Of a DNA stretch of 64,000 nt, positions 27,737 to 35,978 are shown in pieces. The notes under the pieces are model-generated. The model searched no databases and was not told the DNA's origin. It saw only the letters and a list, made by a program, of their open reading frames with translations. Every line of letters starts with the position of its first letter. Position 1 is the first letter of the stretch. This DNA comes from Spongisporangium articulatum (GTDB taxonomy: Bacteria; Actinomycetota; Actinomycetes; Actinomycetales; Kineosporiaceae). Position numbers and translations under genes: made by a program. Location of the stretch: positions 124,001 through 188,000 of the forward strand of contig NZ_JBITLV010000004.1 of NCBI RefSeq assembly GCF_044465595.1, given 5' to 3'.

Positions 27737-27964
27737 ATGACGCAGGCGACCGAACTGGCGACCGCCGCCGGCAGTGCCGACCCCCGGGTCGGGCTCCGGG
27801 CGGCCCTGGCATTGCGGCGGCTGGCCGAGCAGCTGGAACGGCTGCAGGTCGAGAACGCCCGCCACCAGGGCTGGTCCTGGCAGGAGATCGCGGCCGCGCT
27901 CGACGTCACCAAGCAGGCCGTGCACAAGAAGTACTCGGCGACCATGCCACCTCAGGAGGGCTGA
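27737..27964 (+). CDS. small helix-turn-helix protein
   Basis: A 75-residue protein that is nearly all a DNA-binding domain. An N-terminal helix (ALRRLAEQLERLQVENARH) leads into a helix-turn-helix, WSWQEIAAALDVTKQAVHKKY, at about residues 46-66, similar to sigma-70 region 4-like or MerR-less HTH proteins paired with Clp-N-domain proteins. ATG at 27737 fits the promoter. It is followed after one base by the Clp-N-domain gene. The two palindromes in its promoter are its most likely target. Confidence 0.85.
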   Translation: MTQATELATAAGSADPRVGLRAALALRRLAEQLERLQVENARHQGWSWQEIAAALDVTKQAVHKKYSATMPPQEG

Positions 27965-27965
27965 C

Positions 27966-28553
27966 ATGCTCGAGCGATTCACGTCCGGCGCCCGCGAGGC
28001 CGTCGTCGGTGCGCGGCAGGCGGCGACCGACCAGCAGCGACCGGTCGGCACCGAGCACCTGCTGCTCGCGCTGACCGCCGACCCCGGGCCGGGCGGCACC
28101 GCCGTGCGGGAGTTCGCCCCCGGTCTCGACGCCGCCGCCGTGCGGGCCGCGATCGAACGGCTCGTCCCCTCGCCCCGGCCCCTGCTGGACGCGCAGGACG
28201 CCGAGGCGTTGCGTTCTGTGGGCATCGATCTGGACGCGGTCCTGGCCCGGATCGAGGAGACCTTCGGCCCGGCCGCGCTCGAGCGTCCGAAACCTCGCCG
28301 GGGCTGGTTCCGCCGCACGCCGGTGGAGCCGCCGGTCGGCCGGTTCGTCCCGCGGGCCAAGAAGGTGCTGGAACTGGCGCTGCGCGAGGCGCTCCGGCTC
28401 GGTGACGGGGAGATCGGTTCCGGGCACCTGCTGCTCGGGCTGCTGCGCGAGGGCGAGGGACTGGGCGTGCGCATCCTCGTCGACGCCGGGGTCGACCTGG
28501 CCGCGCTGCGCCAGGCCTGCGAGGAACGGCTCGGGCACGGTCGGGCCGCCTGA
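27966..28553 (+). CDS. Clp N-terminal-domain protein (no ATPase domains)
   Basis: A 195-residue protein with two Clp-N (double Clp repeat) motifs. The first is at about 1-70 (FTSGAREAVVGARQ with GTEHLLLAL), the second at about 115-185 (FVPRAKKVLELALREAL with IGSGHLLLGLLREGEG). It lacks the AAA+ modules of ClpC/ClpA, so it can only bind substrates or partners. It is co-transcribed with the HTH gene, one base apart. A role as a sensor or adaptor that affects the HTH regulator or Clp protease is a guess from context. Confidence 0.88.
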   Translation: MLERFTSGAREAVVGARQAATDQQRPVGTEHLLLALTADPGPGGTAVREFAPGLDAAAVRAAIERLVPSPRPLLDAQDAEALRSVGIDLDAVLARIEETFGPAALERPKPRRGWFRRTPVEPPVGRFVPRAKKVLELALREALRLGDGEIGSGHLLLGLLREGEGLGVRILVDAGVDLAALRQACEERLGHGRAA

Positions 28554-28622
28554 GGGCCACTGATTGTCGATTGGCCTTGCTCCCGAAGGGTTCGCGGCCG
28601 GGGCGACCGGGCCTCCGCTCGA

Positions 28623-28628
28623 TACAGT
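28623..28628 (+). promoter_or_regulatory. -10 element of rarD, leaderless start
   Basis: TACAGT lies six bases before the rarD ATG with no Shine-Dalgarno sequence. Confidence 0.45.
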
Positions 28629-28634
28629 GGTGGG

Positions 28635-29558
28635 ATGAATTCGAAGGGCGTCCTGTACGGCTTCGGGGCGTACTTCCTGTGGGGTGCCTTCCCGCTGTAC
28701 TTCCGGCTGCTCGAGGACTCCAGCGCCTTCGAGGTCCTGCTGCACCGGGTGGTCTGGTCGGTGCTGGCCTGCCTGGTGCTCGTGGTGGCGCTGAGGCACC
28801 GGCGCGAGCTGACCGCCGTCCTGGCGCAGCCGCGGCGGGTGGCGACGCTGGGGGCCGCCGCCGCCGTGCTCGCCGTGAACTGGGGCGTCTACATCTACGC
28901 AGTGAACTCGGGGCAGGTCATCGAGGCCGCCCTCGGCTACTTCATCAACCCGCTGATCACCGTCGCCCTCGGCGTGCTGGTGCTGCGCGAGCGGCTGCGC
29001 CGGCTGCAGTGGGCGGCCGTCGTGGTGGGCTCGGTGGCGGTGGCGGTGCTCACCGTCGACTACGGGCGGCTGCCGTACATCGCGCTGATCCTGGCCTTCT
29101 CGTTCGGGGCCTACGGGTTGATCAAGAACCGGGTCGGCGGCCAGGTGAGCGCGCTGGTCGGGCTGACCACCGAGACGCTGACGCTGACGCCGTTGGCGCT
29201 GGTCGGCCTGGTCGTTCTGTCGGTGAACGGTTCGCAGACGTTCACGTCCGACCCGCCGTGGCAGGGACTGCTGCTGGTCTCGACGGGCCTCGTGACGATC
29301 GCCCCGCTGCTGCTGTTCGCCGCCTCGGCGTCGCGGGTGCCGCTGACCACGCTGGGACTTCTGCAGTACGTCACGCCGACGCTGCAGTTCCTCTGCGGCG
29401 TCACGGTGCTCGGCGAGCACATGCCGTTGTCCCGGTGGCTGGGCTTCGGTCTCGTGTGGGCGGCGCTGGTGCTGCTGACCGCCGACACCCTGCGCACGGC
29501 CCGGGCCAGCGGTCGGGCGGCGCGGGCGGCCGAGGTGGTCGAACCCCTCCCCGCCTGA
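28635..29558 (+). CDS. rarD: RarD-type EamA family transporter
   Basis: A 307-residue membrane protein with ten predicted helices in two EamA repeats. The start MNSKGVLYGFGAYFLWGAFP and the early HRVVWS motif are characteristic of the RarD (chloramphenicol-sensitive protein) subgroup of drug/metabolite transporters. PTLQFLCGVTVLGE lies in the second repeat. The transported substrate is unknown. It converges on a nuclease-fold gene with a long hairpin between them. Confidence 0.9.
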   Translation: MNSKGVLYGFGAYFLWGAFPLYFRLLEDSSAFEVLLHRVVWSVLACLVLVVALRHRRELTAVLAQPRRVATLGAAAAVLAVNWGVYIYAVNSGQVIEAALGYFINPLITVALGVLVLRERLRRLQWAAVVVGSVAVAVLTVDYGRLPYIALILAFSFGAYGLIKNRVGGQVSALVGLTTETLTLTPLALVGLVVLSVNGSQTFTSDPPWQGLLLVSTGLVTIAPLLLFAASASRVPLTTLGLLQYVTPTLQFLCGVTVLGEHMPLSRWLGFGLVWAALVLLTADTLRTARASGRAARAAEVVEPLPA

Positions 29559-29562
29559 CTCT

Positions 29563-29644
29563 GCTCGCACCTTGTCTCTCCTAGCGTCGTCTTGGTGCCT
29601 CCGGTAGGCCGGGAAAGCGACGCCACGCGAGACAAGGTGCGAGC
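29563..29644. terminator. long inverted repeat between convergent genes
   Basis: Perfect 16-bp arms GCTCGCACCTTGTCTC (29563-29578) and its complement (29629-29644), 50 bases apart. The spacer contains a further GCGTCG/CGACGC pair. It fills the gap between rarD and the next minus-strand gene, so a bidirectional terminator is likely. There is no T-tract. Confidence 0.6.
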
Positions 29645-29651
29645 AAGGTCG

Positions 29652-30587
29652 TCAGCGCAGCGAGACGACGGCGATGTACGGCCCCATCTCGGCGGCCCGA
29701 CGGCAGGCGACCTCGATGCGGCGACCGAGGGCTTCGGCCCGGACGAGGTCGAGCACGTCCACCGCGCCCCACCGGACGACGTCGATGCCGACGTCGCGCA
29801 TGTTCCGCTCCCGTCGACGCTCGGAGTCGAGCACCTTGAACAGGGAGTCGGGGTTCGCGCCGCCACGTTCGGCAGCCGCCAGCCTGTACTTCGACTTGCC
29901 GTCCGCCTCGCCGATCACCCCCGCCCACCAGGCATCGCCCCGCCCGATGAAACGGCCGTCGGGGTCGCGGACCACCACCTGCCACTCGGGCCCTGGGACG
30001 CCCACCTGCTCGAACGCCCAGGCCGACCAGGACTCGAAGGGGGACTCGCGGCGCCCGTCGGCCAGTTGCAGCAGCAGGCGGGCCCTGGCGACACCCGGCC
30101 ATCGTCGTTGCGTAGCGGCCACCCCCAGGAGTTGCTGCCTGGTCACCAGCCCTCGATGCAGGGCGGCATCAGCGATGGCCAGACCGTCCCGTGGTTCCAG
30201 GGATCGCAGGCAGTCCACGACCGTGCGGGCCGTCCCGGTCAGACGTACCGTGCTGCCGATCACGGCGCCGTCCGGCAGTTCGGCGACGTGAATGTGAAGG
30301 TCCGGACGGACGACGACCGGACGGCGGTTGCTGGTGAAGGTCGGTGGTCCCCAACCGGTCAGGGGTTTCGGCAGCTTGTGGAGGCGCGCCGCGGTGAGGT
30401 GGGAGGCGACCAGGTCGCGACCGGGGTGTGCGAGCCGGGCCGCCTGCACGACAGCGACGGTGCCCGGTTCGGCTGCCGTGAGCACGCCGCGATGGGTCGC
30501 GCTCAACACGCCGGACCGAAGGCGCCTGTCGATGGCGCTGTCGCTCAAGCCGGCCGCGCGCAACTGGGCTCGGGTCCGGGGTTCCAT
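29652..30587 (-). CDS. actinobacterial AbiEi-like/PD-(D/E)XK-fold protein
   Basis: A 311-residue protein with an N-terminal HTH-like segment (RTRAQLRAAGLSDSAIDRRL) and LRSGVLSATHRGVL, as in AbiEi-type antitoxin-like proteins. A C-terminal segment contains GEADGKSKY and then ERRRERNMRDVGIDVVRW, typical of the restriction-endonuclease-like fold. DGK supplies D and K of a PD-(D/E)XK site. It shares its design with the protein at 7759-8631. ATG at 30587 was chosen because upstream codons lie in a poorly coding region. The role is unknown. Confidence 0.7.
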   Translation of the reverse strand: MEPRTRAQLRAAGLSDSAIDRRLRSGVLSATHRGVLTAAEPGTVAVVQAARLAHPGRDLVASHLTAARLHKLPKPLTGWGPPTFTSNRRPVVVRPDLHIHVAELPDGAVIGSTVRLTGTARTVVDCLRSLEPRDGLAIADAALHRGLVTRQQLLGVAATQRRWPGVARARLLLQLADGRRESPFESWSAWAFEQVGVPGPEWQVVVRDPDGRFIGRGDAWWAGVIGEADGKSKYRLAAAERGGANPDSLFKVLDSERRRERNMRDVGIDVVRWGAVDVLDLVRAEALGRRIEVACRRAAEMGPYIAVVSLR

Positions 30588-30808
30588 GAACCGAAGGATG
30601 ACGCGAGTACCGAGTGGGCCCAACGGCCCGCTGTGGACGAGCGCCCTGTGGACGCCGCGACCAGCGGGCCACTGGAGACGGCCCGGGAAACGGTTGGCGA
30701 GCCGTGATGTCCGGCGGCTACGGTCCTGCGCATGACCTGCACCGGCCGTCGACTTACCGCGCTGCCTACAGCGCGCAGTTGAGCACGGCTGCTCACACCG
30801 CGCCACAG

Positions 30809-30882
30809 GCCGGTGTAGCCCAATCGGCAGAGGCGACAGGCTCAGACCCTGTGCGTTGGGGGTTCGAATCCCTCCACCGGTA
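30809..30882 (+). tRNA. tRNA-Leu (anticodon CAG) with short variable loop
   Basis: The 74 bases fold as a full cloverleaf. A 7-bp acceptor stem (30809-30815 with 30875-30881, last pair G-U) and a 3-bp D stem precede the anticodon stem ACAGG/CCTGT, with loop CTCAGAC holding CAG at 30843-30845. The T arm has loop TTCGAAT at 30863-30869. The variable loop has only five bases (GCGTT), whereas normal tRNA-Leu has a long variable arm. The discriminator is A; the following genomic bases are CCG, so CCA is not fully encoded. Leu identity is from the anticodon only. Confidence 0.85.
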
Positions 30883-30888
30883 CCGATT

Positions 30889-31089
30889 TCAGCGCGTGCG
30901 GGCCGCGGCCAGCGCGGGCTTGGGGACCTTCTTGGCCACCTCGTAACGGCGCAGGTCCAGCCGGACGGCGAGGTCGGCGTCCGCCAAGCGCTTCAGCACC
31001 AGGGGGCAGGCCTGGCACCGAGGCTTGTCCTTGCAGCACTTGCGCTTCGCCTTGACGGCTTTGAAGCCCTTGGTCGCCTTCTTGGACAC
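30889..31089 (-). CDS. small Cys-rich basic protein under an iron box
   Basis: A 66-residue, strongly basic protein with a compact cysteine cluster: Cys18, Cys19, Cys25 and Cys28 in KCCKDKPRCQACP. The cluster could bind zinc or an iron-sulphur centre. I recognise it only as a conserved actinobacterial small protein. GTG start. The promoter contains a TACACT -10 six bases upstream that overlaps a 19-bp iron-box palindrome, so IdeR/DmdR-type repression by iron is likely. It ends seven bases beyond the 3' end of the tRNA on the opposite strand. Confidence 0.8.
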   Translation of the reverse strand: MSKKATKGFKAVKAKRKCCKDKPRCQACPLVLKRLADADLAVRLDLRRYEVAKKVPKPALAAARTR

Positions 31090-31095
31090 CGCAGC

Positions 31096-31117
31096 AGTGT
31101 AGGTAAGGCTTACCTGA
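31096..31117 (-). promoter_or_regulatory. IdeR/DtxR-type iron box over the -10 element
   Basis: The 19 bases 31099-31117 (core AGGTAAGGCTTACCT, a palindrome) match 16 of 19 positions of the remembered IdeR consensus TTAGGTTAGGCTAACCTAA. Two of the three mismatches are at the outer end and the central differences are symmetric A/T swaps. On the minus strand the -10 hexamer TACACT (31101-31096) overlaps the box edge. Confidence 0.75.
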
Positions 31118-31125
31118 TTGTGAAG

Positions 31126-32952
31126 TCAGGTGAGTGATCCGACCACGGACCACGCGCCGATGCCTCCGAGCACCCCGAGCGCCAGGACCAGGACGGCCAG
31201 CAGGGCTTCGGGCCGCAGCACGCGGATGGCCTCGTCCACCGGCACCCGCCCGACCGAACGGAACGGGTCGTCGTCCACCGGGCCGGCCGCCGCCCGCAGC
31301 GCCTCGGCGCTCGCGGCGACCGCCTCGACGTCGGCGTAGGGGCCGCTGCTCAGGGGACGACCGCTGTCGCGGAACACCATGATCTCGTCGTCGTCGACCC
31401 GCAGCTGGCTGATCTGCGTCCACGGCACCCGGTCGGAGAACACGGGACCGTCGACCTGCAGGCCGTCGGCGTCGAGCACCAGCCGGCTGACCCGCACGGT
31501 CCAGCCGTAGTAGACGCCGAAGGCCAGCTGGAAACCGATGACTGCCAAGGTGATCGGGTCGGCGCCGGCCCAGCGCGCGAAGGCCGCCGCGACGGTCGAC
31601 ACCACCGGGACGCCGGGCAGCAGCAGGGGCGACCACCAGGGCTGATCGGGGCGGACGACGATCGGGAGCGCGGTGGGCACCTGCTCGGCGGCGGGCACGA
31701 CCCAGCCGACCTGGGGCCCGTCCTGGGTACGGCGCTGCGGCCCCGACCCGCCGGGATCGGGCGACCCGGCCGGACGGCGGTGCCGGCCCGTTCCGTCCTC
31801 GGCGCCGTACCGCCGGTCGAGCAGGCCGGGCCAGTTGCTCACCCACCACCACGGCGCGTCGCGCACGGTGCGCAGCGCGGTGCGCGGCAACAGGACGGCG
31901 TCGTCGAGCAGGACGGCGACCGCACCGCCCGTGGTCACGTCACCGACCAGCGTGCCCGGCGCCAACCCGGCGTCCACCAGGATCGGTGCCGGGCTCAGCT
32001 GCCGGTATTCGACCCCGAACTCGGCGAACGGCGGGTCGCCGGGCCCGGCGTCGACCGCGTGCAGGTACGCCGTGGTGCCGTCGGTGTCGACCAGGACCAT
32101 CAGGGCCGGCCGCTCCTGCCACCCGCCCACCCAGGTGACCAGCGACCGGTCGCGCCAGAACAGCAGCCCGGCCGCCAGCAGGGCCAGCACGGCGCCGGTC
32201 AGCCAGAGGCTGTTGTCGGCCCGTTCGGCGACCAGGCGGAACCAGCCCGGGTCCGCCGGGTCGACCAGGACCGGCACCGACGTCCCGACCGGGTACTGCG
32301 CCGTGTCGAACGGCTCGACCGTGTGCCTCGTCTGCCCCGGGACGGACAGCTCGATCCCGTACGAGTCGTCGGGAGCCGGGTTACGGGTGACGGTCGCCGT
32401 GATCACGACGGCCCGGGCGACGTGCCGCTGCTCGGCGGCGTCCACCACGTGCAGGACGGTGAGACAGGCCAGCCCGGCCAGCATCAGGCCCCCGGCGGCG
32501 GCCGTCCGCCAGCCGTACCGGTGCCCACCCGGCAGCTGCGGCACGCGGGCCGTGCGCCCACCGGCCGCGCGTTCGGCCAGGCCCCGGCGCCGGACGACGT
32601 CCTGGTGCAGCAGGAGGAGCGTCACCAGGCAGGCGAGGGCGAACCCGGCCCACGGGATCCGGGCGGGCGGCGCCGAGTCGAACCCGAAGCCGTAGAGGCC
32701 CAGCGCGACCCCGGCTAGACAGCCGAGCCGCGGCATCGACCAGAGCAGCACCGGCGTCAGGAAGACGAGGCTGATCGCGGCTCCGAAGACGTCGTCCTGG
32801 CCGCAGGGGTCCGTGGCCGTGCAGACCACCGCGTCGGTGCTGATCGACAGGGTCAGCACCGACCCCCACGCCACGATCAGCACGCCGCTCGGCACCCACC
32901 AGGGCAGCAGTCCGTGCGCCCAGTCCCGGGCGGTGCGGTGGTCGAAGGACAC
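31126..32952 (-). CDS. large membrane protein of unknown function
   Basis: A 608-residue protein with four N-terminal helices (about 15-35, 55-75, 75-90 and 100-118), more helices near 165 and 255, and further pairs near 455-495 and at the C-terminus (LLAVLVLALGVLGGIGAWSVV). Two soluble parts lie between: a DUF3592-like region (YPVGTSVPVLVDPADPGW) and, near 500-530, a bacterial PH-like strand pattern (DRVPWTQISQLRVDDDEIMVF). A disordered Pro/Arg/Gly linker is near 390-415. GTG start; CACGAT six bases upstream could be a -10. No function assigned. Confidence 0.75.
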   Translation of the reverse strand: MSFDHRTARDWAHGLLPWWVPSGVLIVAWGSVLTLSISTDAVVCTATDPCGQDDVFGAAISLVFLTPVLLWSMPRLGCLAGVALGLYGFGFDSAPPARIPWAGFALACLVTLLLLHQDVVRRRGLAERAAGGRTARVPQLPGGHRYGWRTAAAGGLMLAGLACLTVLHVVDAAEQRHVARAVVITATVTRNPAPDDSYGIELSVPGQTRHTVEPFDTAQYPVGTSVPVLVDPADPGWFRLVAERADNSLWLTGAVLALLAAGLLFWRDRSLVTWVGGWQERPALMVLVDTDGTTAYLHAVDAGPGDPPFAEFGVEYRQLSPAPILVDAGLAPGTLVGDVTTGGAVAVLLDDAVLLPRTALRTVRDAPWWWVSNWPGLLDRRYGAEDGTGRHRRPAGSPDPGGSGPQRRTQDGPQVGWVVPAAEQVPTALPIVVRPDQPWWSPLLLPGVPVVSTVAAAFARWAGADPITLAVIGFQLAFGVYYGWTVRVSRLVLDADGLQVDGPVFSDRVPWTQISQLRVDDDEIMVFRDSGRPLSSGPYADVEAVAASAEALRAAAGPVDDDPFRSVGRVPVDEAIRVLRPEALLAVLVLALGVLGGIGAWSVVGSLT

Positions 32953-32993
32953 CGCGCGATCGTGTCAGGTGGAACTGCTGGTGCGCCGGGGAA

Positions 32994-34091
32994 CTACGAA
33001 GAGACCGTCCAGGTGTCCTTGCCGTACAACAGCGCCTCGAGATCCTCGTCGGACGCCCGACCGCCGGCGTCGGACACCGCGAACTCGACCTGTTCCCGGG
33101 CCAGGTCGTCGTAGGTGGGCCGGTCGACGGACCGGAACACCCCGACGGGCACGTGGGCCATGGTCGGCTCGTCGAGCCGGGACAGGGCGAACTGCACCGA
33201 CGGGTCGGGGTTGACGGCGTCGTGCACGAGCAACCCCTCGACCCCGACGGACGCGACGTCGACGACCTCGAGCCCGCCCGACGCCGTCCGGGCGATCCCG
33301 CGCACCGGCTCGCCGTCGTCCCCGGCCGGCCCGAACCGGATCGGCTGCCCGTGCTCGAGCCGGACGAGACGCGCGGTGGCCTCGTCGCGGTCCTTCAGCA
33401 CGTCGAAGGCGCCGTCGTTGAAGATCGGGCAGTTCTGGTAGATCTCGACGAGCGACGCGCCCCGGTGGTTGACGGCGGCCCGCAGCACCGAGGTGAGGTG
33501 CTTGCGGTCGGAGTCGAGAGTCCGCGCCACGAACGAGGCTTCGGCGCCCAGGGCCAGCGACACCGGGTTGAACGGGGTGTCGAGCGATCCGGCCGGGGTC
33601 GACTTGGTGATCTTCCCGGGCTCGGACGTCGGCGAGTACTGGCCCTTGGTGAGCCCGTAGATCCGGTTGTTGAACAGCAGGATCGTCAGGTTCACGTTGC
33701 GCCGCAGCGCGTGGATCAGGTGGTTGCCGCCGATCGAGAGCGCATCCCCGTCGCCCGTCACGACCCACACGTTGAGGTCGGGGCGCGACGTGGCCAGGCC
33801 GGTCGCGATGGCCGGGGCGCGGCCGTGGATGGAGTGCAGGCCGTAGGTGTCGAGGTAGTACGGGAACCGCGACGAGCAGCCGATACCCGAGATGCACACG
33901 ACGTTCTCGGGGGCGATCCCCAGCTCCGGCATGAAACCCTGCACGGCGGCGAGGATCGCGTAGTCGCCGCAGCCGGGGCACCAGCGCACCTCGGAGTCGG
34001 AGGTGAAGTCCTTCTTCGTGGGCTTCACGGCGTCGTCGGCCAGCAGCGGAACGCCGACGAGCCCCTTCGGCGGGGGGACGGTGACTGACAT
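32994..34091 (-). CDS. korB: 2-oxoglutarate:ferredoxin oxidoreductase, beta subunit
   Basis: A 365-residue ThDP- and [4Fe-4S]-binding subunit. Cluster ligands are probably Cys38 and Cys41 (RWCPGCGDY), Cys72 (GIGCSSR) and a Cys near 219 (QNCPIFND). The ThDP/Mg motif is GDGDALSIGGNHL near 123, followed by LLFNNRIYGLTKGQYSPTS. Together with KorA it oxidatively decarboxylates 2-oxoglutarate (possibly other 2-oxoacids) and reduces ferredoxin. ATG overlaps the korA stop by one base (TGATG). In mycobacteria KorAB supports an alternative CO2-dependent TCA route. Confidence 0.93.
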   Translation of the reverse strand: MSVTVPPPKGLVGVPLLADDAVKPTKKDFTSDSEVRWCPGCGDYAILAAVQGFMPELGIAPENVVCISGIGCSSRFPYYLDTYGLHSIHGRAPAIATGLATSRPDLNVWVVTGDGDALSIGGNHLIHALRRNVNLTILLFNNRIYGLTKGQYSPTSEPGKITKSTPAGSLDTPFNPVSLALGAEASFVARTLDSDRKHLTSVLRAAVNHRGASLVEIYQNCPIFNDGAFDVLKDRDEATARLVRLEHGQPIRFGPAGDDGEPVRGIARTASGGLEVVDVASVGVEGLLVHDAVNPDPSVQFALSRLDEPTMAHVPVGVFRSVDRPTYDDLAREQVEFAVSDAGGRASDEDLEALLYGKDTWTVSS

Positions 34092-35932
34092 CAGATCTCC
34101 TCGGACGAGGCGAGTTTGCCGATGGCGTCGGCCAGTTCGGCGGAGCTGAAGGGCAGGCCGCGCACCTGGTTGTAGCCGCGCGCGTCGACCAGGTAGCGGG
34201 CCCGCAGCAGCAGGGCCAGCTGGCCGAGGTTCATCTCGGGCACCAGCACCTTCGGGTAGCGGCGCAGCACCTCACCGGTATTGGCGGGGAACGGGTTGAG
34301 GTGCCGCAGGTGGGCGGTGGCCACGCGCACGCCGTTCTCGCGGGCCAGCCGGGCGCCGGCCGCGATCGGCCCGTACGTCGAACCCCAGCCCACCACGAGC
34401 ACTTCCGCATCACCCGAGGGGTCGTCGACCTCCAGCGGCGCCGCGTCGATGCCGTCGACCTTGGCCTGGCGCAGCCGGACCATCCGGTCGTGGTTGGTCG
34501 GGTCGTACGAGATCTCGCCCGTACCGTCGGCCTTCTCGATGCCGCCGATGCGGTGCTGCAGCCCCGGCGTGCCCGGCACCGCCCACGGGCGGGCCAGGGT
34601 GTCGGGGTCGCGTTCGTAGGGCCGGAACGGCACGTCGCCGCCGGCGGGCGCGAAATGCACGTCGATCCGGGGCAGTTCGGAGACCGACGGCAGCTTCCAC
34701 GGCTCCGACCCGTTGGCCAGGTAGCCGTCGGACAGCAGCAGCACGGGCGTCCGGTAGACCGTCGCGATGCGCACGGCCTCGAGTGCCGCGTCGAAGCAGT
34801 CGGCGGGGGAGCGCGGCGCGACGATCGGCACCGGCGACTCGCCGTTGCGCCCGAACATCGCCTGCAGCAGGTCGGACTGCTCCGTCTTGGTGGGCAGCCC
34901 GGTCGACGGGCCCCCGCGCTGCACGTCGACGATCACCAACGGCAGCTCCAGGGAGACCGCCAGGCCGATGGTCTCGGACTTCAGCGCCAGGCCCGGACCA
35001 CTCGTGGTGGTCACCCCGATCGCGCCGCCGTACGAGGCGCCGAGCGCCGCCCCGATGGCCGCGATCTCGTCCTCCGCCTGAATGGTGGTGACCCCGAACC
35101 GCTTCAGCCCCGACAGCGTGTGCAGGATGTCGGACGCCGGGGTGATCGGGTACGAGCCCAGCACGAGCGGCAGCTGGGCCCGGTGCGCGGCGGCCACCAG
35201 CCCGTAGGACAGCGCGATGTTTCCGGTGACGTTGCGGTAGGTCCCCGACTCCGCCGCCGCCGGCGCCACCTCGTACGAGGCCTCGAAGGCCTCGGTCGTC
35301 TCGCCGAACGCCCACCCGGCGCGCAGCGCGGCCAGGTTGGCGCGCAGGATCTCCGGCTTCTTCCCGAACTTGGCCTGCAGGAACCGTTCGGTCCCGGTGG
35401 TCGGCCGGTGGTACATCCACGAGAGCAGGCCGAGGGCGAACATGTTCTTGGCCCGCTCGGCGTCCTTGCGGGTCAGGTCGAACTCGCGCAGGGCCTCGAC
35501 CGTCAGCGAGGTCAGCGGCACCGGGTGCAGCCGGTAGGAGTCGAGCGAGTCGTCCTCCAGCGGCGAGGCGGCGTACCCGACCTTGGCCAGGTTCCGCTTC
35601 GTGAACTCGTCGGTGTTGACGATGATCGTCTTCCCGCGGGGCAGGTCGCCCAGGTTCGCCTTCAGTGCCGCCGGGTTCATCGCGACGAGCACGTCGGGCG
35701 CGTCGCCGGGGGTCAGCACCTCGTGGTCGGCGAAGTGCAACTGGAACGACGAGACGCCGGGCAGCGTGCCCTGGGGGGCGCGGATCTCCGCGGGGAAGTT
35801 GGGGAGCGTCGCGAGGTCGTTGCCCAGACCGGCGGTCTCCGCGGTGAACCGGTCACCGGTCAACTGCATCCCGTCCCCGGAATCGCCCGCGAACCGGATG
35901 ACGACACTGTGCACCTGTTCGACCGTGCCCAC
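34091..35932 (-). CDS. korA: 2-oxoglutarate:ferredoxin oxidoreductase, alpha (gamma-alpha fused) subunit
   Basis: A 613-residue subunit. The N-terminal gamma domain begins with VIRFAGDSGDGMQLTG (residues 11-26) and ends near 190. The alpha domain starts around SYPITPASDIL near 275, with QAEDEIAAIGAALGASYGG, TSGPGLALKSE and VQRGGPSTGLPTKTEQSDL. This is the actinobacterial KorA fusion. GTG at 35932 was chosen because GAGGAGAGAAG precedes it; upstream in-frame ATGs at 35992 and 35974 are less likely. It is divergent from a LysR gene, with a palindrome between. Confidence 0.93.
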   Translation of the reverse strand: MGTVEQVHSVVIRFAGDSGDGMQLTGDRFTAETAGLGNDLATLPNFPAEIRAPQGTLPGVSSFQLHFADHEVLTPGDAPDVLVAMNPAALKANLGDLPRGKTIIVNTDEFTKRNLAKVGYAASPLEDDSLDSYRLHPVPLTSLTVEALREFDLTRKDAERAKNMFALGLLSWMYHRPTTGTERFLQAKFGKKPEILRANLAALRAGWAFGETTEAFEASYEVAPAAAESGTYRNVTGNIALSYGLVAAAHRAQLPLVLGSYPITPASDILHTLSGLKRFGVTTIQAEDEIAAIGAALGASYGGAIGVTTTSGPGLALKSETIGLAVSLELPLVIVDVQRGGPSTGLPTKTEQSDLLQAMFGRNGESPVPIVAPRSPADCFDAALEAVRIATVYRTPVLLLSDGYLANGSEPWKLPSVSELPRIDVHFAPAGGDVPFRPYERDPDTLARPWAVPGTPGLQHRIGGIEKADGTGEISYDPTNHDRMVRLRQAKVDGIDAAPLEVDDPSGDAEVLVVGWGSTYGPIAAGARLARENGVRVATAHLRHLNPFPANTGEVLRRYPKVLVPEMNLGQLALLLRARYLVDARGYNQVRGLPFSSAELADAIGKLASSEEI

Positions 35933-35978
35933 GGCTGCTTCTCTCCTCGTGACCTGCCTCGGGACCGAGACCATGCAT

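Noticed and set aside
30588..30808. Possible extension of the nuclease-fold gene or a separate small gene before the tRNA
   Set aside because: The frame is open but codon use is poor and the conserved protein begins at MEPRTR; I see no convincing gene in these 221 bases.
30809..31089. tRNA as an attachment site of an integrated element
   Set aside because: No integrase, no direct repeat of the tRNA 3' end and no phage-type genes follow within the window.
31673..32718. Plus-strand open frames within 31126-32952
   Set aside because: They are shadows of the membrane-protein gene and have Ser/Arg/Pro-rich products without any motif.
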